A DNA stretch of 64,000 nucleotides, taken from Streptomyces candidus (GTDB lineage: Bacteria; Actinomycetota; Actinomycetes; Streptomycetales; Streptomycetaceae). Both the position numbers and the translations under genes were made by a program. Position 1 is the first letter of the stretch. Every line of letters starts with the position of its first letter. Shown in pieces: positions 8,195-18,762 of the stretch. The notes beneath the pieces are model-generated. The model was not told the origin of the DNA and made no database searches. It worked only from the letters and a program-made list of their open reading frames with translations. The stretch covers positions 1-64,000 of the forward strand of contig NZ_JACHEM010000013.1 in assembly GCF_014207445.1 (NCBI RefSeq). Reading direction: 5' to 3'.

Positions 8195-9313
8195 TCACTT
8201 CTGGCGCTTGTAGAACGGCAGCGCCACGACCTCGTACGGCTCGTGCGTGCCACGGATGTCGACGCCGACGCCCGTCGTGCCGGGAGCCGCGTGCGCGGCG
8301 TCGACGTACGCCATCGCGATCGGCTTGCCCAGGGTCGGGGAGGGCGCGCCCGAGGTCACCTCGCCGACGACGCGGCCGTCGGCGACGACCTGGTAGCCGG
8401 AGCGCGGGACGCGGCGGCCCTCGGCGATCAGGCCCACCAGCTTGCGCGGCGGCGCGGACTCGGCCCGCTCGGCGGCCGCCTCCAGGGCGCCGCGGCCGAC
8501 GAAGTCGCCGTCCTTCTCGAACTTGACGACCCGGCCCAGGCCCGCGTCGAAGGGGGTGAGCTTTGTCGTGAGTTCGTTGCCGTACAGCGGCATGCCCGCT
8601 TCCAGGCGCAGCGTGTCGCGGCAGGAGAGACCGCAGGGGATCAGGCCGGCGCCCGCGCCCGCCTCGGTCAGCGCCTGCCACAGCTTCTCCGCGTGCTGCG
8701 GCTCGACGAACAGCTCGAAGCCGTCCTCGCCGGTGTAGCCCGTACGGGCGATCAGCGCGGGGACGCCGGCCACGGTGCCGGGCAGGCCCGCGTAGTACTT
8801 GAGGCCGTCGAGGTCGGCGTCGGTGACGGACTTCAGGATCCCGGGGGACTCGGGTCCCTGGACGGCGAGCAGGGCGTACGCGTCGCGGTCGTCCCGTACG
8901 ACGGCGTCGAAGCCCTCGGCGCGGGCCGTCAGGGCGTCCAGCACGATCTGGGCGTTGCCGGCGTTGGCGACGACCATGTACTCGGCGTCGGCGAGGCGGT
9001 AGACGATCAGGTCGTCGATGATGCCGCCGTCCTCCTGGCAGATCATCGTGTACCGGGCGCGGCCGGGGCCCACGGTGCCGATGTTGCCGACGAGGGCGAA
9101 GTTCAGCAGCTCGACGGCCTGCGCGCCGGTCACCGTGATCTCGCCCATGTGGGACAGGTCGAAGAGCCCGGCCTTGGTACGGACGGCGTTGTGCTCGTCG
9201 CGCTCCGAGGCGTACCGCAGCGGCATGTCCCAGCCCGCGAAGTCGGTCATGGTCGCACCCAGGGAGCGGTGCAGGGCGTCGAGGGCGGTCTTGCGAGGGG
9301 CAGCGGTGCTCAT
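8195..9313 (-). CDS. gcvT: Glycine cleavage system T protein (aminomethyltransferase)
   Basis: 372 residues. It transfers the methylene group from aminomethylated GcvH to tetrahydrofolate and releases ammonia. Family blocks seen include TALDALHRSLGATMTDFAGWDMPLRY near the N-terminus, LFDLSHMGEI, YTMICQEDGGIIDDLIVYR and RTGYTGEDGFELF. The start ATG 9313 is preceded by GGGAG about 9 nt upstream; an earlier ATG at 9358 falls inside the riboswitch. It is the first gene of gcvT-gcvH-glyA and has a tandem glycine riboswitch in its leader. Confidence 0.97.
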   Translation of the reverse strand: MSTAAPRKTALDALHRSLGATMTDFAGWDMPLRYASERDEHNAVRTKAGLFDLSHMGEITVTGAQAVELLNFALVGNIGTVGPGRARYTMICQEDGGIIDDLIVYRLADAEYMVVANAGNAQIVLDALTARAEGFDAVVRDDRDAYALLAVQGPESPGILKSVTDADLDGLKYYAGLPGTVAGVPALIARTGYTGEDGFELFVEPQHAEKLWQALTEAGAGAGLIPCGLSCRDTLRLEAGMPLYGNELTTKLTPFDAGLGRVVKFEKDGDFVGRGALEAAAERAESAPPRKLVGLIAEGRRVPRSGYQVVADGRVVGEVTSGAPSPTLGKPIAMAYVDAAHAAPGTTGVGVDIRGTHEPYEVVALPFYKRQK

Positions 9314-9349
9314 GAGGAAAGACTCCCAGGGCATGACGACGAGGACTGT

Positions 9350-9548
9350 CCTCCCCATCTGTCATCGGAACCTGAGAGGTTCGCCGCCGCATCCGCGTGC
9401 GTCCGGCTTGCACCTTGGGTGGGGCCGCCCGGGGCGGCCCGCTTTTCAGATCTGCCTCGCCCGCGCGGTACGGGGCCTGAGAGATTCAAGGGAGGAGCTT
9501 GCTCCTTCGGCGTCCGGGGCACTGCTGCCCCGAACTCTCCCGCGCGGG
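9350..9548 (-). ncRNA. Tandem glycine riboswitch in the gcvT leader
   Basis: Read on the minus strand, aptamer 1 is closed by an exact 9-bp P1 stem (9540-9548 with 9460-9468). It contains the hallmark GGAGAGTT, CGCCGAAGGAGCAA and ATCTCTCAGG segments. Aptamer 2 (about 9350-9459) contains AAGGTGCAAGCCGGACG, the AACCTCTCAGGT segment and ATGACAGATGGGGAGG. Two glycine aptamers in series are the classical arrangement. Riboswitches of this class in front of gcv genes, including in Streptomyces griseus, activate expression when glycine is high. I see no intrinsic terminator between the aptamers and gcvT, so control may be at translation or by another mechanism. Confidence 0.93.
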
Positions 9549-9788
9549 TTCATTCGGCCGTTGTGAAGTTGGGTGGTGCGCAGGGGGTGCCTGGCGCGCA
9601 CATCATTGCACGCCCCCCCACGTCGGCAAATCGCTTGTCCCGCATTGCCTTTTCTTTACACTTCATGGGCAAGGGTGAGGGTGTACCCGGCAGGGGGAGG
9701 GGTGAGGGCGTTGCAGCAGTCCAGCGGTCTGGCATGCGGGGTCGCCACGGCGGGGGTGGAGGCCGGCCTGCCGGCGGGAGCGAGGACG

Positions 9789-10385
9789 GTGCGGCCGGGC
9801 CCGGCCCCGGTGGTCCGCGATCTCAGGGAACGGTCGGGGCGCAGCCCGCGCCGGCTGATGTTCACGACGGGTGACGTGGTGGTGGTGTCCGGGCTGCCAG
9901 GCAGCGGCAAGTCCACCCTGATCCGGCGCGCGGCGACCGGCGTGCGGACGATCGACTCGCAGGACGTGCGGGAGCGCTGGGCCGAGCGGGTGCCGGGACG
10001 GATTCCCTACGCCCTCTACCGGCCGCTGGTGCGGCTCGCGCACTACGCGGGGCTGCGGAGCGTGCTGCGCTCCGGTGCGAGCGTCGTCGTGCACGACTGC
10101 GGTACGCAGGCCTGGGTGCGGCGGTGGCTGGCGCGCGAGGCGCGGCGGCGGGGCCGCGGGCTGCGTCTGGTCCTGCTGGACGTGGCTCCCGAGGTGGCCA
10201 GGGACGGACAGCGCGAGCGCGGACGCGGAGTGTCCGGCTACGCCTTCGCCCGGCACCGCAAGGCCGTCGGCGCCCTGGTGCGCGACGCTGAGAGCCAACG
10301 GCTGCCCGCGGGGTGCGCCTCGGCCGTCCTGCTGGACCGGGAGGCGGCGGCAGCCCTGCGGGAGATCGGCTTCGAGGGGGCCTGA
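9789..10385 (+). CDS. P-loop AAA-family ATPase / small kinase-like protein
   Basis: 198 residues with an N-terminal Walker A motif GLPGSGKST after the strand DVVVVS. An aspartate-rich second strand (VVHDCGTQAWVRRWLAREARRRG) and LRLVLLDVAPEVA follow, as in small P-loop kinases of the AAA_33/zeta-like type. The nucleotide is clear, the phosphate acceptor is not. The start is uncertain: GTG 9789 has GGGAG at 9776-9780, while ATG 9858 is closest to the P-loop but lacks a ribosome binding site. It is followed by the SseB-like genes in the same direction. No toxin or antitoxin partner is seen. Confidence 0.75.
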   Translation: MRPGPAPVVRDLRERSGRSPRRLMFTTGDVVVVSGLPGSGKSTLIRRAATGVRTIDSQDVRERWAERVPGRIPYALYRPLVRLAHYAGLRSVLRSGASVVVHDCGTQAWVRRWLAREARRRGRGLRLVLLDVAPEVARDGQRERGRGVSGYAFARHRKAVGALVRDAESQRLPAGCASAVLLDREAAAALREIGFEGA

Positions 10386-10472
10386 GGGGTGCGGGGCCGG
10401 GGGCGGCCGGGCCCCGGCTAGGCTCGTTCGCGCAGCATGGCAGCGGGTGGAAGCCGAGAAGGGGAACGGTCC

Positions 10473-11375
10473 GTGGAGATACCGGAGACGAACGGCGCGT
10501 ACGACGGAGCGGGGACGGGCCCGTACGGCGCGTCCGGCCCGCACGGGACACCTGGCTCGTACGACGTGCCCGGCCCGTACGGGGCACCGGATCCGTACGG
10601 CGTGCCGGGGGCGGGCGGAGCACAGGACGCGCACCGTCCGGACGCGGGCCGGCCCGGCAACGAGCTCGAAGAGGTGCTCCTCGCCTCCCTGGGCAGTCCC
10701 ACCGCCGGCGCCCGCATCGTCGAGGTCCTGGCCCGCAGCTCCCTGTGGGTCCCGCTGCCCAACGGCGGCGGTCCCGACAGCGGCCCCCTCGACCTGCCCA
10801 CCACGGAACTCGACGGCCAGGCGTACGTCCCCGTCTTCAGCTCCGAGCAGCAGTTCCGCCAGGTCGCCGGCCCTCACATGCCGTTCGCGGTCGCGCCCGC
10901 CGTGCAGTTCGCCCGCGGGCTGCCGCCGCAGCTGGGCATCGTGGTGAACCCCGAGGGCGCCGTCGGCGTGCCGCTGCCACCGCCCGCCGTCGCCGAACTG
11001 TGCAGGGCGGGACGTACGCCGCTGGACGGGCCGGCCACCGGGGGCCGGGTGCGGCTCTTCGAACCGGACTGGCAGGACGAACCGGTCGACTTCCTGGCCG
11101 CCGCGGCCGGCGAGTTCCAGCAGAGTGGCACCGTCGTGACCGCGCGCCGGACGCTCGCCAGCGTGGAGGGCGGCGAGCCGGAGCTGTTCGTCGGCGTACA
11201 GCTGTCGTCGTGGGAGGCCGCGGACCGCAACGCGCCGATGGACGCGCTGGGCCGGGCGCTGGGACGCGAGTCCGTGCCGTGGCCCGTGCACCTGCTGCTG
11301 CTCGACATGGCGCAGGACCCGGTGGCCGACTGGATGCTGGAGCGGGTGCGGCCCTTCTACCAGAGGGAGAACTGA
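10473..11375 (+). CDS. SseB family protein with Pro-Tyr-Gly-rich N-terminus
   Basis: 300 residues. The first about 60 are a low-complexity Gly/Pro/Tyr segment with repeated PYG units (GPYGAS, GPYGAP, DPYGVP). From about residue 62 (NELEEVLLASLGSP) on it resembles the SseB N-terminal domain, with LWVPLPNGG, YVPVFSSEQQF and PFAVAPAVQFAR, then an SseB C-terminal-like part ending WMLERVRPFYQREN. E. coli SseB was named for enhanced serine sensitivity; the molecular role is unknown. Start GTG 10473 has AAGGGG 8 nt upstream. A -10-like TAGGCT at 10419-10424 would also allow an almost leaderless start at ATG 10437. A second SseB gene follows. Confidence 0.8.
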   Translation: MEIPETNGAYDGAGTGPYGASGPHGTPGSYDVPGPYGAPDPYGVPGAGGAQDAHRPDAGRPGNELEEVLLASLGSPTAGARIVEVLARSSLWVPLPNGGGPDSGPLDLPTTELDGQAYVPVFSSEQQFRQVAGPHMPFAVAPAVQFARGLPPQLGIVVNPEGAVGVPLPPPAVAELCRAGRTPLDGPATGGRVRLFEPDWQDEPVDFLAAAAGEFQQSGTVVTARRTLASVEGGEPELFVGVQLSSWEAADRNAPMDALGRALGRESVPWPVHLLLLDMAQDPVADWMLERVRPFYQREN

Positions 11376-11642
11376 GCCGGGACCGGGAAAACGGCCGCCG
11401 GCGCGCGGAGAGCGCCGAGCCGGGGCCGGGGGGCCGCGTGCCGGCCGGGAAAGCACCGGGCCCGCCGCGCGGGAGCACCGCCTCCGCCCCGGTTCACGGA
11501 GAGGACCGAAGACTTCGGTGCGGACAACGGCCCGGTGTCAGCGCTGCCGCTTAAGCTGGTTGGATGACCTCGCCACACGGGGGCGATCCGTTCGAGTGTG
11601 GCCGGTGTCGACACGGTGAATCGAAGAGGGGCGGGACCCAGG

Positions 11643-12425
11643 GTGAGCGCGTCAGGCACCGCGGCGGCCGGACAGGTCGAGCACATGCTGCGCCAGGTGA
11701 CCCCCGGGCGGTTCGACGCGTACGAGGCGCTGCTGCACGCCCTCGGTGACGGCAAGCTGTGGATGCTGCTCTGGCACGGCACCGCCGGATCCCCCGACGC
11801 CCAGTACGGGAACATGGAGGTCGACGGCTTCGGTTACGCGCCCTGCGTCACCTCCGCCCAGGAGCTCGCCGCGAGCGGCTGGAACCGGGCGTACGAAGTG
11901 TCCACCGGCATCGACCTGGCCCGCGCGCTCTACCCCGACCGCTGGGGCGTCTGGCTCAACCCGCATGCCCCCGGCGGCGGCGTCGGCATCCCCTGGCTCG
12001 ACCTGCGGCGTATCGCCACCGGTCTCGACCGGATGCCCGCCGGCCCCCTGCGGATCTCCGAACCCGCCCTGGACATCCCGCAGTTCTACGCCCAGCTGTC
12101 GCAGCACGCCCATCGCACCCCGGCGGTCCGGGCGCTCAGCCGCGCCTGGGTGCAGCCGGCGCTCGGCGCCCCGTACCTCGCCATCGGCCTCGATCTGTAC
12201 GACACCGGGCGGCAGTCGGTGGAGGCGGTGCGGGCGATGATGCAGCAGTCCATCGGCGTCGTCCCGGACGGGCTGCCGGTGTCCACCGTCGCGATGACCG
12301 ACGAGCACGACCCGGTCGGCATGTGGCTGCGCGCCAACGCCCGCCCGTTCTACGACCGCGACGCGCACGCCCCGGCCCCGACCGGGGCGCCGGGGTACGG
12401 CTACCCGCCCGTACGCAACTACTGA
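11643..12425 (+). CDS. Second SseB family protein
   Basis: 260 residues. The conserved core includes LWMLLWHGTAGSPDAQYGNMEVDGF, TSAQELAASGWNR, WGVWLNPHAPGGGVGIPWLDLRRIATGLDR and a C-terminal half ending MWLRANARPFYDRD, parallel to the end of the preceding gene. It has no signal peptide or membrane segment. The start is uncertain between GTG 11643 (chosen, purine-rich GAGGGGCGGGAC upstream) and GTG 11598. The last residues are again Gly/Tyr/Pro-rich. The two adjacent SseB paralogues look like an old duplication; their function cannot be told from sequence. Confidence 0.78.
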   Translation: MSASGTAAAGQVEHMLRQVTPGRFDAYEALLHALGDGKLWMLLWHGTAGSPDAQYGNMEVDGFGYAPCVTSAQELAASGWNRAYEVSTGIDLARALYPDRWGVWLNPHAPGGGVGIPWLDLRRIATGLDRMPAGPLRISEPALDIPQFYAQLSQHAHRTPAVRALSRAWVQPALGAPYLAIGLDLYDTGRQSVEAVRAMMQQSIGVVPDGLPVSTVAMTDEHDPVGMWLRANARPFYDRDAHAPAPTGAPGYGYPPVRNY

Positions 12426-12691
12426 GCCGCCGCAGCACGATGGCCGCCGGGCCGTCCGTACGGGACGGCGCCGTCACCCTCCGTGCACCACCGGGACCGG
12501 GCCAGTCGCAGCTCAACCCCGGTGCCTACCCAATCAGTTGGCGCGGATGTCCCGTATCGATGCGGTTTGGCGAGTGTCCGGGTCTCAGCTCGGTATCACC
12601 GCTATGCGGACTGTTCTCCCCCTAGTAAGTCGTCTGTAGTGTTCGGCCGGTCAAGACCTCTTCTCCATATGGCGGATCCCGGGGTGGGCCC

Positions 12692-14362
12692 ATGCGAATA
12701 ATGAATTCCCGAGGCGTTCGGACGATCACGGCGGCCGTTGCGGTCGCCCTGATCGCGACGGGTTGCTCCAGCGAACGCGGCAATACCGGTGACGACAAGG
12801 GCAAGAAGGACACCTTCGTGTTCGGTGCCCCCGGCGACCCTGCCTCCCTCGACCCGGCGCTCGCGTCCGACGGTGAGAGCTTCCGGGTCACCCGCCAGGC
12901 GTTCGAAGCGCTGCTGGAACACGAGTCGGGCGGCAGCAAGCTGGTCGGCGGCCTCGCCGAGAAGTGGGAGAGCGACGCGGACGGCAAGGTGTGGACCTTC
13001 AGCCTCCGCAAGGGCGTGAAGTTCCACGACGGCGAGGTGCTGAACGCCAAGGCGGTCTGCGCGAACTACGACCACTGGTTCAACTGGAAGGGCACCTACC
13101 AGTCGAGCGCGGTCACGTACTACTGGCAGACGATCATGGGCGGCTTCGCGAAGAACGAGGACAAGGAGACGCCGAAGCCGAACTACAAGTCCTGCACCGC
13201 GAAGGACGAGAACACCGCCGTCATCGAGGTCAACGAGCCCTCCGCACAGCTCCCCGGCGGCTTCTCCCTCCAGGCCCTCGCCATCCACTCCCCCAAGGCC
13301 ATCGAGGCCTACAAGAGCCAGGAAGCAACCGCCAAGGGCGACGCGATCACCTACCCCAAGTACAGCCAGGAGGCCGGCACGGTCGCCGGTACCGGCCCGT
13401 ACAAGATCACGAAGTGGAACAAGGGCAACAAGGAAGTCTCCCTCGAAGCCTTCGACGGCTACTGGGGTGAGAAGGCGAAGGTGAAGAACCTCGTCTTCCG
13501 TACGCTCGACACCGACGACGCGCGCCGCCAGGCGCTGCAGGCCGGTGACATCGACGGCTACGACCTGGTCGCACCCGCCGACATCAAGACGCTGGAGAGC
13601 GCGGGCTTCCAGGTGCCGACCCGTGACGTCTTCAACATCCTTTACCTGGGCATGAGTCAGGGCAAGAACCCGGCGCTCAAGAAGCCCGAGGTGCGCCAGG
13701 CCATCGCGCACGCCATCGACAGGGAGAACCTGGTCAAGACCCAGCTTCCCGAGGGCGGCAAGGCGGCGACCCAGTTCATGCCCGACACGGTGGCCGGATT
13801 CTCCGAGGGCGTGAAGAAGTATCCCAAGGACACCGCGAAGGCCAAGGAACTGCTGGCCAAGGCCGGTGCGAGCAACCTGAGCATCGAGTTCTGCTACCCG
13901 ACCGAGGTCACCCGGCCGTACATGCCGAACCCGCAGGACCTCTTCGAGCTGATGAAGGCCGACCTCGAAAAGGTCGGCATGAAGATCACCCCGAAGCCGA
14001 TGAAGTGGAACCCGGACTACACGGATGCCGTCGAGGCCGGCGGCTGCGCCCTCCACCTCTTCGGCTGGACCGGTGACTTCAACGACGGCTACAACTTCAT
14101 CGGCACCTGGTTCGCCGAGCCCGACGCGCAGTGGGGCGTCAAGGAGGACAAGGTCTTCAGTGCGGTGAAGGCCGCCTCGCTGGAGCCGGACATCTCCAAG
14201 CGCTCGGACCTCTACAAGAAGGCCAACGAAGTGATCATGGACTACCTCCCGGGTGTCCCCATCGCCTCGTCCCCGCCGGCCATCGCGTTCGGCAAGAACG
14301 TCAACCCCCCGAAGGTCTCCCCGCTGACGCAGGAGAACTTCGCGGAGCTCTCCTTCAAGTAG
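12692..14362 (+). CDS. oppA: Oligopeptide ABC transporter, substrate-binding lipoprotein
   Basis: 556 residues. The N-terminus is a lipoprotein signal peptide: positively charged start, hydrophobic stretch TITAAVAVALIA, then the lipobox ending at Cys25 (ATGC). The mature part is a family 5 extracellular solute-binding protein (FVFGAPGDPASLDPAL, GGLAEKWESD, WTFSLRKGVKFHDGEVLNA, GTGPYKITKW). It would capture peptides outside the membrane and pass them to the permease encoded by the next four genes. It is the first gene of the opp operon; the 192-nt gap before oppB may attenuate expression of the rest, as is common for binding proteins. The 266-nt upstream region contains a GCCGTCC/GGACGGC hairpin near 12450 and presumably the promoter. 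Confidence 0.95.
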   Translation: MRIMNSRGVRTITAAVAVALIATGCSSERGNTGDDKGKKDTFVFGAPGDPASLDPALASDGESFRVTRQAFEALLEHESGGSKLVGGLAEKWESDADGKVWTFSLRKGVKFHDGEVLNAKAVCANYDHWFNWKGTYQSSAVTYYWQTIMGGFAKNEDKETPKPNYKSCTAKDENTAVIEVNEPSAQLPGGFSLQALAIHSPKAIEAYKSQEATAKGDAITYPKYSQEAGTVAGTGPYKITKWNKGNKEVSLEAFDGYWGEKAKVKNLVFRTLDTDDARRQALQAGDIDGYDLVAPADIKTLESAGFQVPTRDVFNILYLGMSQGKNPALKKPEVRQAIAHAIDRENLVKTQLPEGGKAATQFMPDTVAGFSEGVKKYPKDTAKAKELLAKAGASNLSIEFCYPTEVTRPYMPNPQDLFELMKADLEKVGMKITPKPMKWNPDYTDAVEAGGCALHLFGWTGDFNDGYNFIGTWFAEPDAQWGVKEDKVFSAVKAASLEPDISKRSDLYKKANEVIMDYLPGVPIASSPPAIAFGKNVNPPKVSPLTQENFAELSFK

Positions 14363-14554
14363 CACTCTCCGCAGTTACGAAGATCCGCCCGGCCACAGCA
14401 CCCAGGTGGCCGGGCGGACCCACCTCCCACGCAGTGCTCCCGCCCGCCGCGCGGTGACTCTCCGCGACCCGTCGGCCCCCACCACGGATCGCCGAGAACC
14501 ACCGCGCCGGGCGGCGAGTGCTGCACCGACTCACGCAAGAAAGGGGCACGCGGG

Positions 14555-15559
14555 GTGCTGCGACTCGTCGTACGAAGACTGCTACAACTCATACCCACCC
14601 TGCTCGGCCTGTCGATTCTGCTGTTCATCTGGCTGAACCGACTGCCCGGCGGACCCGCCTCAGCGATCCTGGGCGAGCGGGCCACCGCTGCCGACGTGGC
14701 ACGCATCAACAGAGCACTGGGACTCGACCAGCCGATCTACGTCCAGTACGGCCGCTTCATCAAGCGGCTCCTCGAACTCGACCTCGGTACGTCCGTACAG
14801 ACCGGACAGCCGGTGTGGGACGAATTCGTACTGCGCTTCCCGGCCACCGTCGAACTCAGCGTCGCGGCGATGATCATCGCGATCCTGGTCGGCATCCCGC
14901 TCGGATATCTCGCCGCCCGCCGGCGCGGTGGCTGGCTCGACGTCGCCTCGGTCTCCGGATCCCTGATCGGCATCTGCGTTCCGGTCTTCTTCCTCGCACT
15001 GCTCCTCAAGGGCATCTTCGCGGTCAACCTCGGGATGTTCCCCAGCTACGGACGGCTGTCCACGGGGCTCGACGCCACCCACGTCACCGGATTCGCCGTT
15101 CTCGACGGCCTCCTCACCGGTGAACTGGACGCCAGCGGCGACGCGTTGATGCACCTGGTGCTGCCCGCGGTCACGCTCTCCTCCATCCCGCTCGCCATCA
15201 TCGTCCGGATGACCCGCGCCAGCGTCCTGGAAGTGGTCGGCGAGGACTACATCCGTACCGCCGAGTCCAAGGGCCTGGAGCAGAAGACGGTCCGCGGCCG
15301 GCACATCCTGCGCAATGCCCTGCTGCCCGTGGTCACCGCCATCGGCCTGCTCACCGGCGGCCTGTTGTCGGGAGCGGTGCTCACGGAGTCGGTGTTCGCG
15401 TTCGGTGGCATCGGCTCCTTCATCCGTACCGCCATCGACGCCCGTGACTACCCGGTGCTCGTCGGCTTCATCCTGTTCATCGCGATGGTGTACGTCCTGA
15501 TCAACCTGCTGGTCGACCTCGCGTACAGCGTCATCGACCCGAGAGTGCGGGTGCATTGA
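14555..15559 (+). CDS. oppB: Oligopeptide ABC transporter permease OppB
   Basis: 334 residues with six predicted transmembrane helices, the first at about residues 9-29 (LLQLIPTLLGLSILLFIWL). The permease/ATPase contact loop is EDYIRTAESKGLEQKTVRGRHILRNALLPV (EAA motif; key residues E, A, G, L near residues 229-258). The start is GTG 14555 with AAAGGGG 13 nt upstream, and the stop overlaps the start of oppC by one base. It forms the membrane channel with OppC. Confidence 0.95.
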   Translation: MLRLVVRRLLQLIPTLLGLSILLFIWLNRLPGGPASAILGERATAADVARINRALGLDQPIYVQYGRFIKRLLELDLGTSVQTGQPVWDEFVLRFPATVELSVAAMIIAILVGIPLGYLAARRRGGWLDVASVSGSLIGICVPVFFLALLLKGIFAVNLGMFPSYGRLSTGLDATHVTGFAVLDGLLTGELDASGDALMHLVLPAVTLSSIPLAIIVRMTRASVLEVVGEDYIRTAESKGLEQKTVRGRHILRNALLPVVTAIGLLTGGLLSGAVLTESVFAFGGIGSFIRTAIDARDYPVLVGFILFIAMVYVLINLLVDLAYSVIDPRVRVH

Positions 15560-16524
15560 TGAGCCTGCAAGCAACCACCAAGGCCAACAAGGTCGACCGG
15601 CTCGCGGAACTCACCGCCCAGTCCGAGACCAGTGCCGGTGTCAGCCTGTGGCGCGAGGCCTACCGGCGGCTCAAGCGAAGCAAGATGGCGATCATCGGCC
15701 TCGTGATCATCGCGTTGTTCGTGCTCGTCGCGGTGGTCGGCCCCTGGGTCGCGCCGCACTCGCCGTCCGCCCAGCTGTGGCGCGGCGAGGTCTTCCCCAA
15801 CAAGGGCCTGTTCGTCGGCCCCCGCGCCGGGAACTGGTTCGGCCTGGACAACCTGGGCCGCGACGAGTTCTCCCGTGTCATCGTCGGTGCCCGTCAGACC
15901 CTGCTGGTCGGCGTCATCTCGATGCTGATCGGTCTCGTCATCGGCGCGGCGGTCGGCGCCCTGTCCGGCGCGGCCGCCACCCTCGGCGGCAAGGTCGGCC
16001 AGCGCGTCGACACCGTCATCATGCGCTTCACGGACATCATGCTGGCGCTGCCCTCGCTGCTGCTCGCCGTGTCCATCGCCGCGGTGATGGGACAGTCGCT
16101 CACCACCGTCATGGTCGCCGTCGGTGTCGTACAGATCCCCACCTTCGCCCGCCTGCTGCGCGGTTCGATGCTCGCCCAGGGCGGCAGCGACTACGTCCTG
16201 GCGGCCAAGGCGCTGGGCGTGCGCAAGCGGCGGATCGCGCTGACGCAGATCATGCCCAACTCGCTCAGCCCGGTGATCGTGCAGGCCACCCTCAGCCTCG
16301 CCACCGCCATCATCGAGGCCGCGGCACTGTCGTACCTCGGTCTCGGCAACCCGGACCCCTCCGTACCCGAATGGGGTGTCATGCTCGCCCAGGCGCAGAG
16401 GTTCTTCGACAACGCGCCGATGATGTCGGTCTATCCGGCGGTCGGGATCATCATCACCGCGCTCGGCTTCACCCTCCTCGGCGAGGCCATGCGCGAAGCG
16501 CTCGACCCGAAGCTGCGAGGTTGA
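15559..16524 (+). CDS. oppC: Oligopeptide ABC transporter permease OppC
   Basis: 321 residues. A cytoplasmic N-terminus of about 35 residues is followed by six membrane helices, typical for OppC-type subunits. The EAA loop is SDYVLAAKALGVRKRRIALTQIMPN (key residues A, A, G). The start ATG 15559 shares its first base with the oppB stop (TGATG), so translation is coupled. It is followed 4 nt later by oppD. It acts as the second half of the transmembrane channel. Confidence 0.95.
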   Translation: MSLQATTKANKVDRLAELTAQSETSAGVSLWREAYRRLKRSKMAIIGLVIIALFVLVAVVGPWVAPHSPSAQLWRGEVFPNKGLFVGPRAGNWFGLDNLGRDEFSRVIVGARQTLLVGVISMLIGLVIGAAVGALSGAAATLGGKVGQRVDTVIMRFTDIMLALPSLLLAVSIAAVMGQSLTTVMVAVGVVQIPTFARLLRGSMLAQGGSDYVLAAKALGVRKRRIALTQIMPNSLSPVIVQATLSLATAIIEAAALSYLGLGNPDPSVPEWGVMLAQAQRFFDNAPMMSVYPAVGIIITALGFTLLGEAMREALDPKLRG

Positions 16525-16528
16525 TGGC

Positions 16529-17526
<998 letters not shown>

Positions 17527-17530
<4 letters not shown>

Positions 17531-18600
17531 GCCTGCTCGAAGTCGACGGGGTGAAGGTCCACTTCCCCGTCAAGAAGGGCATCCTCTTCGACCGCACGGT
17601 CGGGCACGTCTACGCCGTGGACGGCGTCTCCTTCCAGGTCGAGGCCGGTCAGACGTACGGCCTGGTCGGTGAGTCGGGCTGCGGCAAGACGACGCTCGGG
17701 CGGGCCGTGCTGCGGCTCGTGGACATCACCGAGGGCTCCGTCGTCCTGGACGGTACGGATCTGGCGAAGCTGCCGGAGGAGGAGATGCGGACGTTCCGGC
17801 GCCGCCTCCAGATGGTCTTCCAGGACCCGCTGGGCAGCCTGAACCCCCGGCAGAACATCGAGTCGATCCTCTCCGAGGGCATGGCCGCCCACGGCATCGG
17901 CAGCAACCAGGACGAGCGCCGGGAGAAGATCAAGACGATCCTCGCCAAGGTGGGACTGCCCGCCAACTCCCTCGCCCGCTACCCGCACGAGTTCTCCGGC
18001 GGCCAGCGCCAGCGCATCGGCATCGCCCGCGCGCTGGTCCTGGAACCCGACGTGATCATCTGCGACGAGCCGGTCTCCGCGCTCGACGTGTCGATCCAGG
18101 CCCAGGTCATCAACCTGCTGGAAGAACTCCAGGAGTCGCTGGGGCTCACCTACGTCGTCATCGCGCACGACCTCGCGGTGGTGCGCCACATCTCCGACGT
18201 CATCGGGGTCATGTACCTCGGCGCGCTGGTCGAGGAGGCGGCGAGCGACAAGCTGTACGAGGCGCCGCGGCACCCGTACACCAAGGCGCTGATGTCGGCG
18301 GTGCCGGTGCCCGACCCCGAGGTGGAGGACCTGCGGGCGCGCATCCTGCTCACCGGCGATCTGCCCTCGCCGGCCAACCCGCCCGCGGGCTGCCGCTTCC
18401 ACACCCGCTGCCCGTGGAAGCAGGAGACCAGGTGCGCCACCGAGCGCCCCGAACTGACGGACGACGGCACCGGGCACAAGGTGGCCTGCCACTGGACGGC
18501 GGAGATCGAGGCCGGGACGGTCTCCCGTACCGGCGGCGAGGTCGTCGGGGCGGTCCGTGAGGAGCTGGACGACCGGCTGCCGGTGGAGCCGACGCTGTAG
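17527..18600 (+). CDS. oppF: Oligopeptide ABC transporter ATP-binding protein OppF
   Basis: 357 residues. Walker A is GESGCGKTT, the signature is FSGGQRQRIGIARAL and Walker B is VIICDEPVSALD, with the switch histidine in IAHDLAVVRHI. The C-terminal part has the FHTRCPWKQETRC cysteine motif of the Opp/Dpp subfamily. It starts inside the oppD stop codon and is the last gene of the operon; a strong terminator follows 19 nt later. The subunits needed for a full importer (binding protein, two permeases, two ATPases) are all present. Confidence 0.95.
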
Positions 18601-18618
18601 GTCGCGTGCGCGGGAGGG

Positions 18619-18654
18619 GAGGGGCACGCGCTCGGGCGCGTGCCCCTCCTTTTC
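18619..18654 (+). terminator. opp operon terminator
   Basis: A perfect 12-bp stem (GAGGGGCACGCG 18619-18630 with its complement 18637-18648) with a 6-nt loop is followed by CTTTTCTTCT. It ends the oppABCDF operon. Confidence 0.85.
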
Positions 18655-18762
18655 TTCTCCCGCACGCCGCTTCCCCCTGCCCGGCACCGGACTTCTCCGC
18701 CTGCGCGCCGGTCCGGAGGTCTCGCTGTCCGGCCCGGGTGCGGGCGCGGGTAACAATGTCGG

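Noticed and set aside
11505..11519. ACCGAAG-A-CTTCGGT palindrome before the second SseB gene
   Set aside because: With a one-base centre it cannot form a normal hairpin, and it lies about 125 nt from the start; it may be an operator but nothing else supports it.
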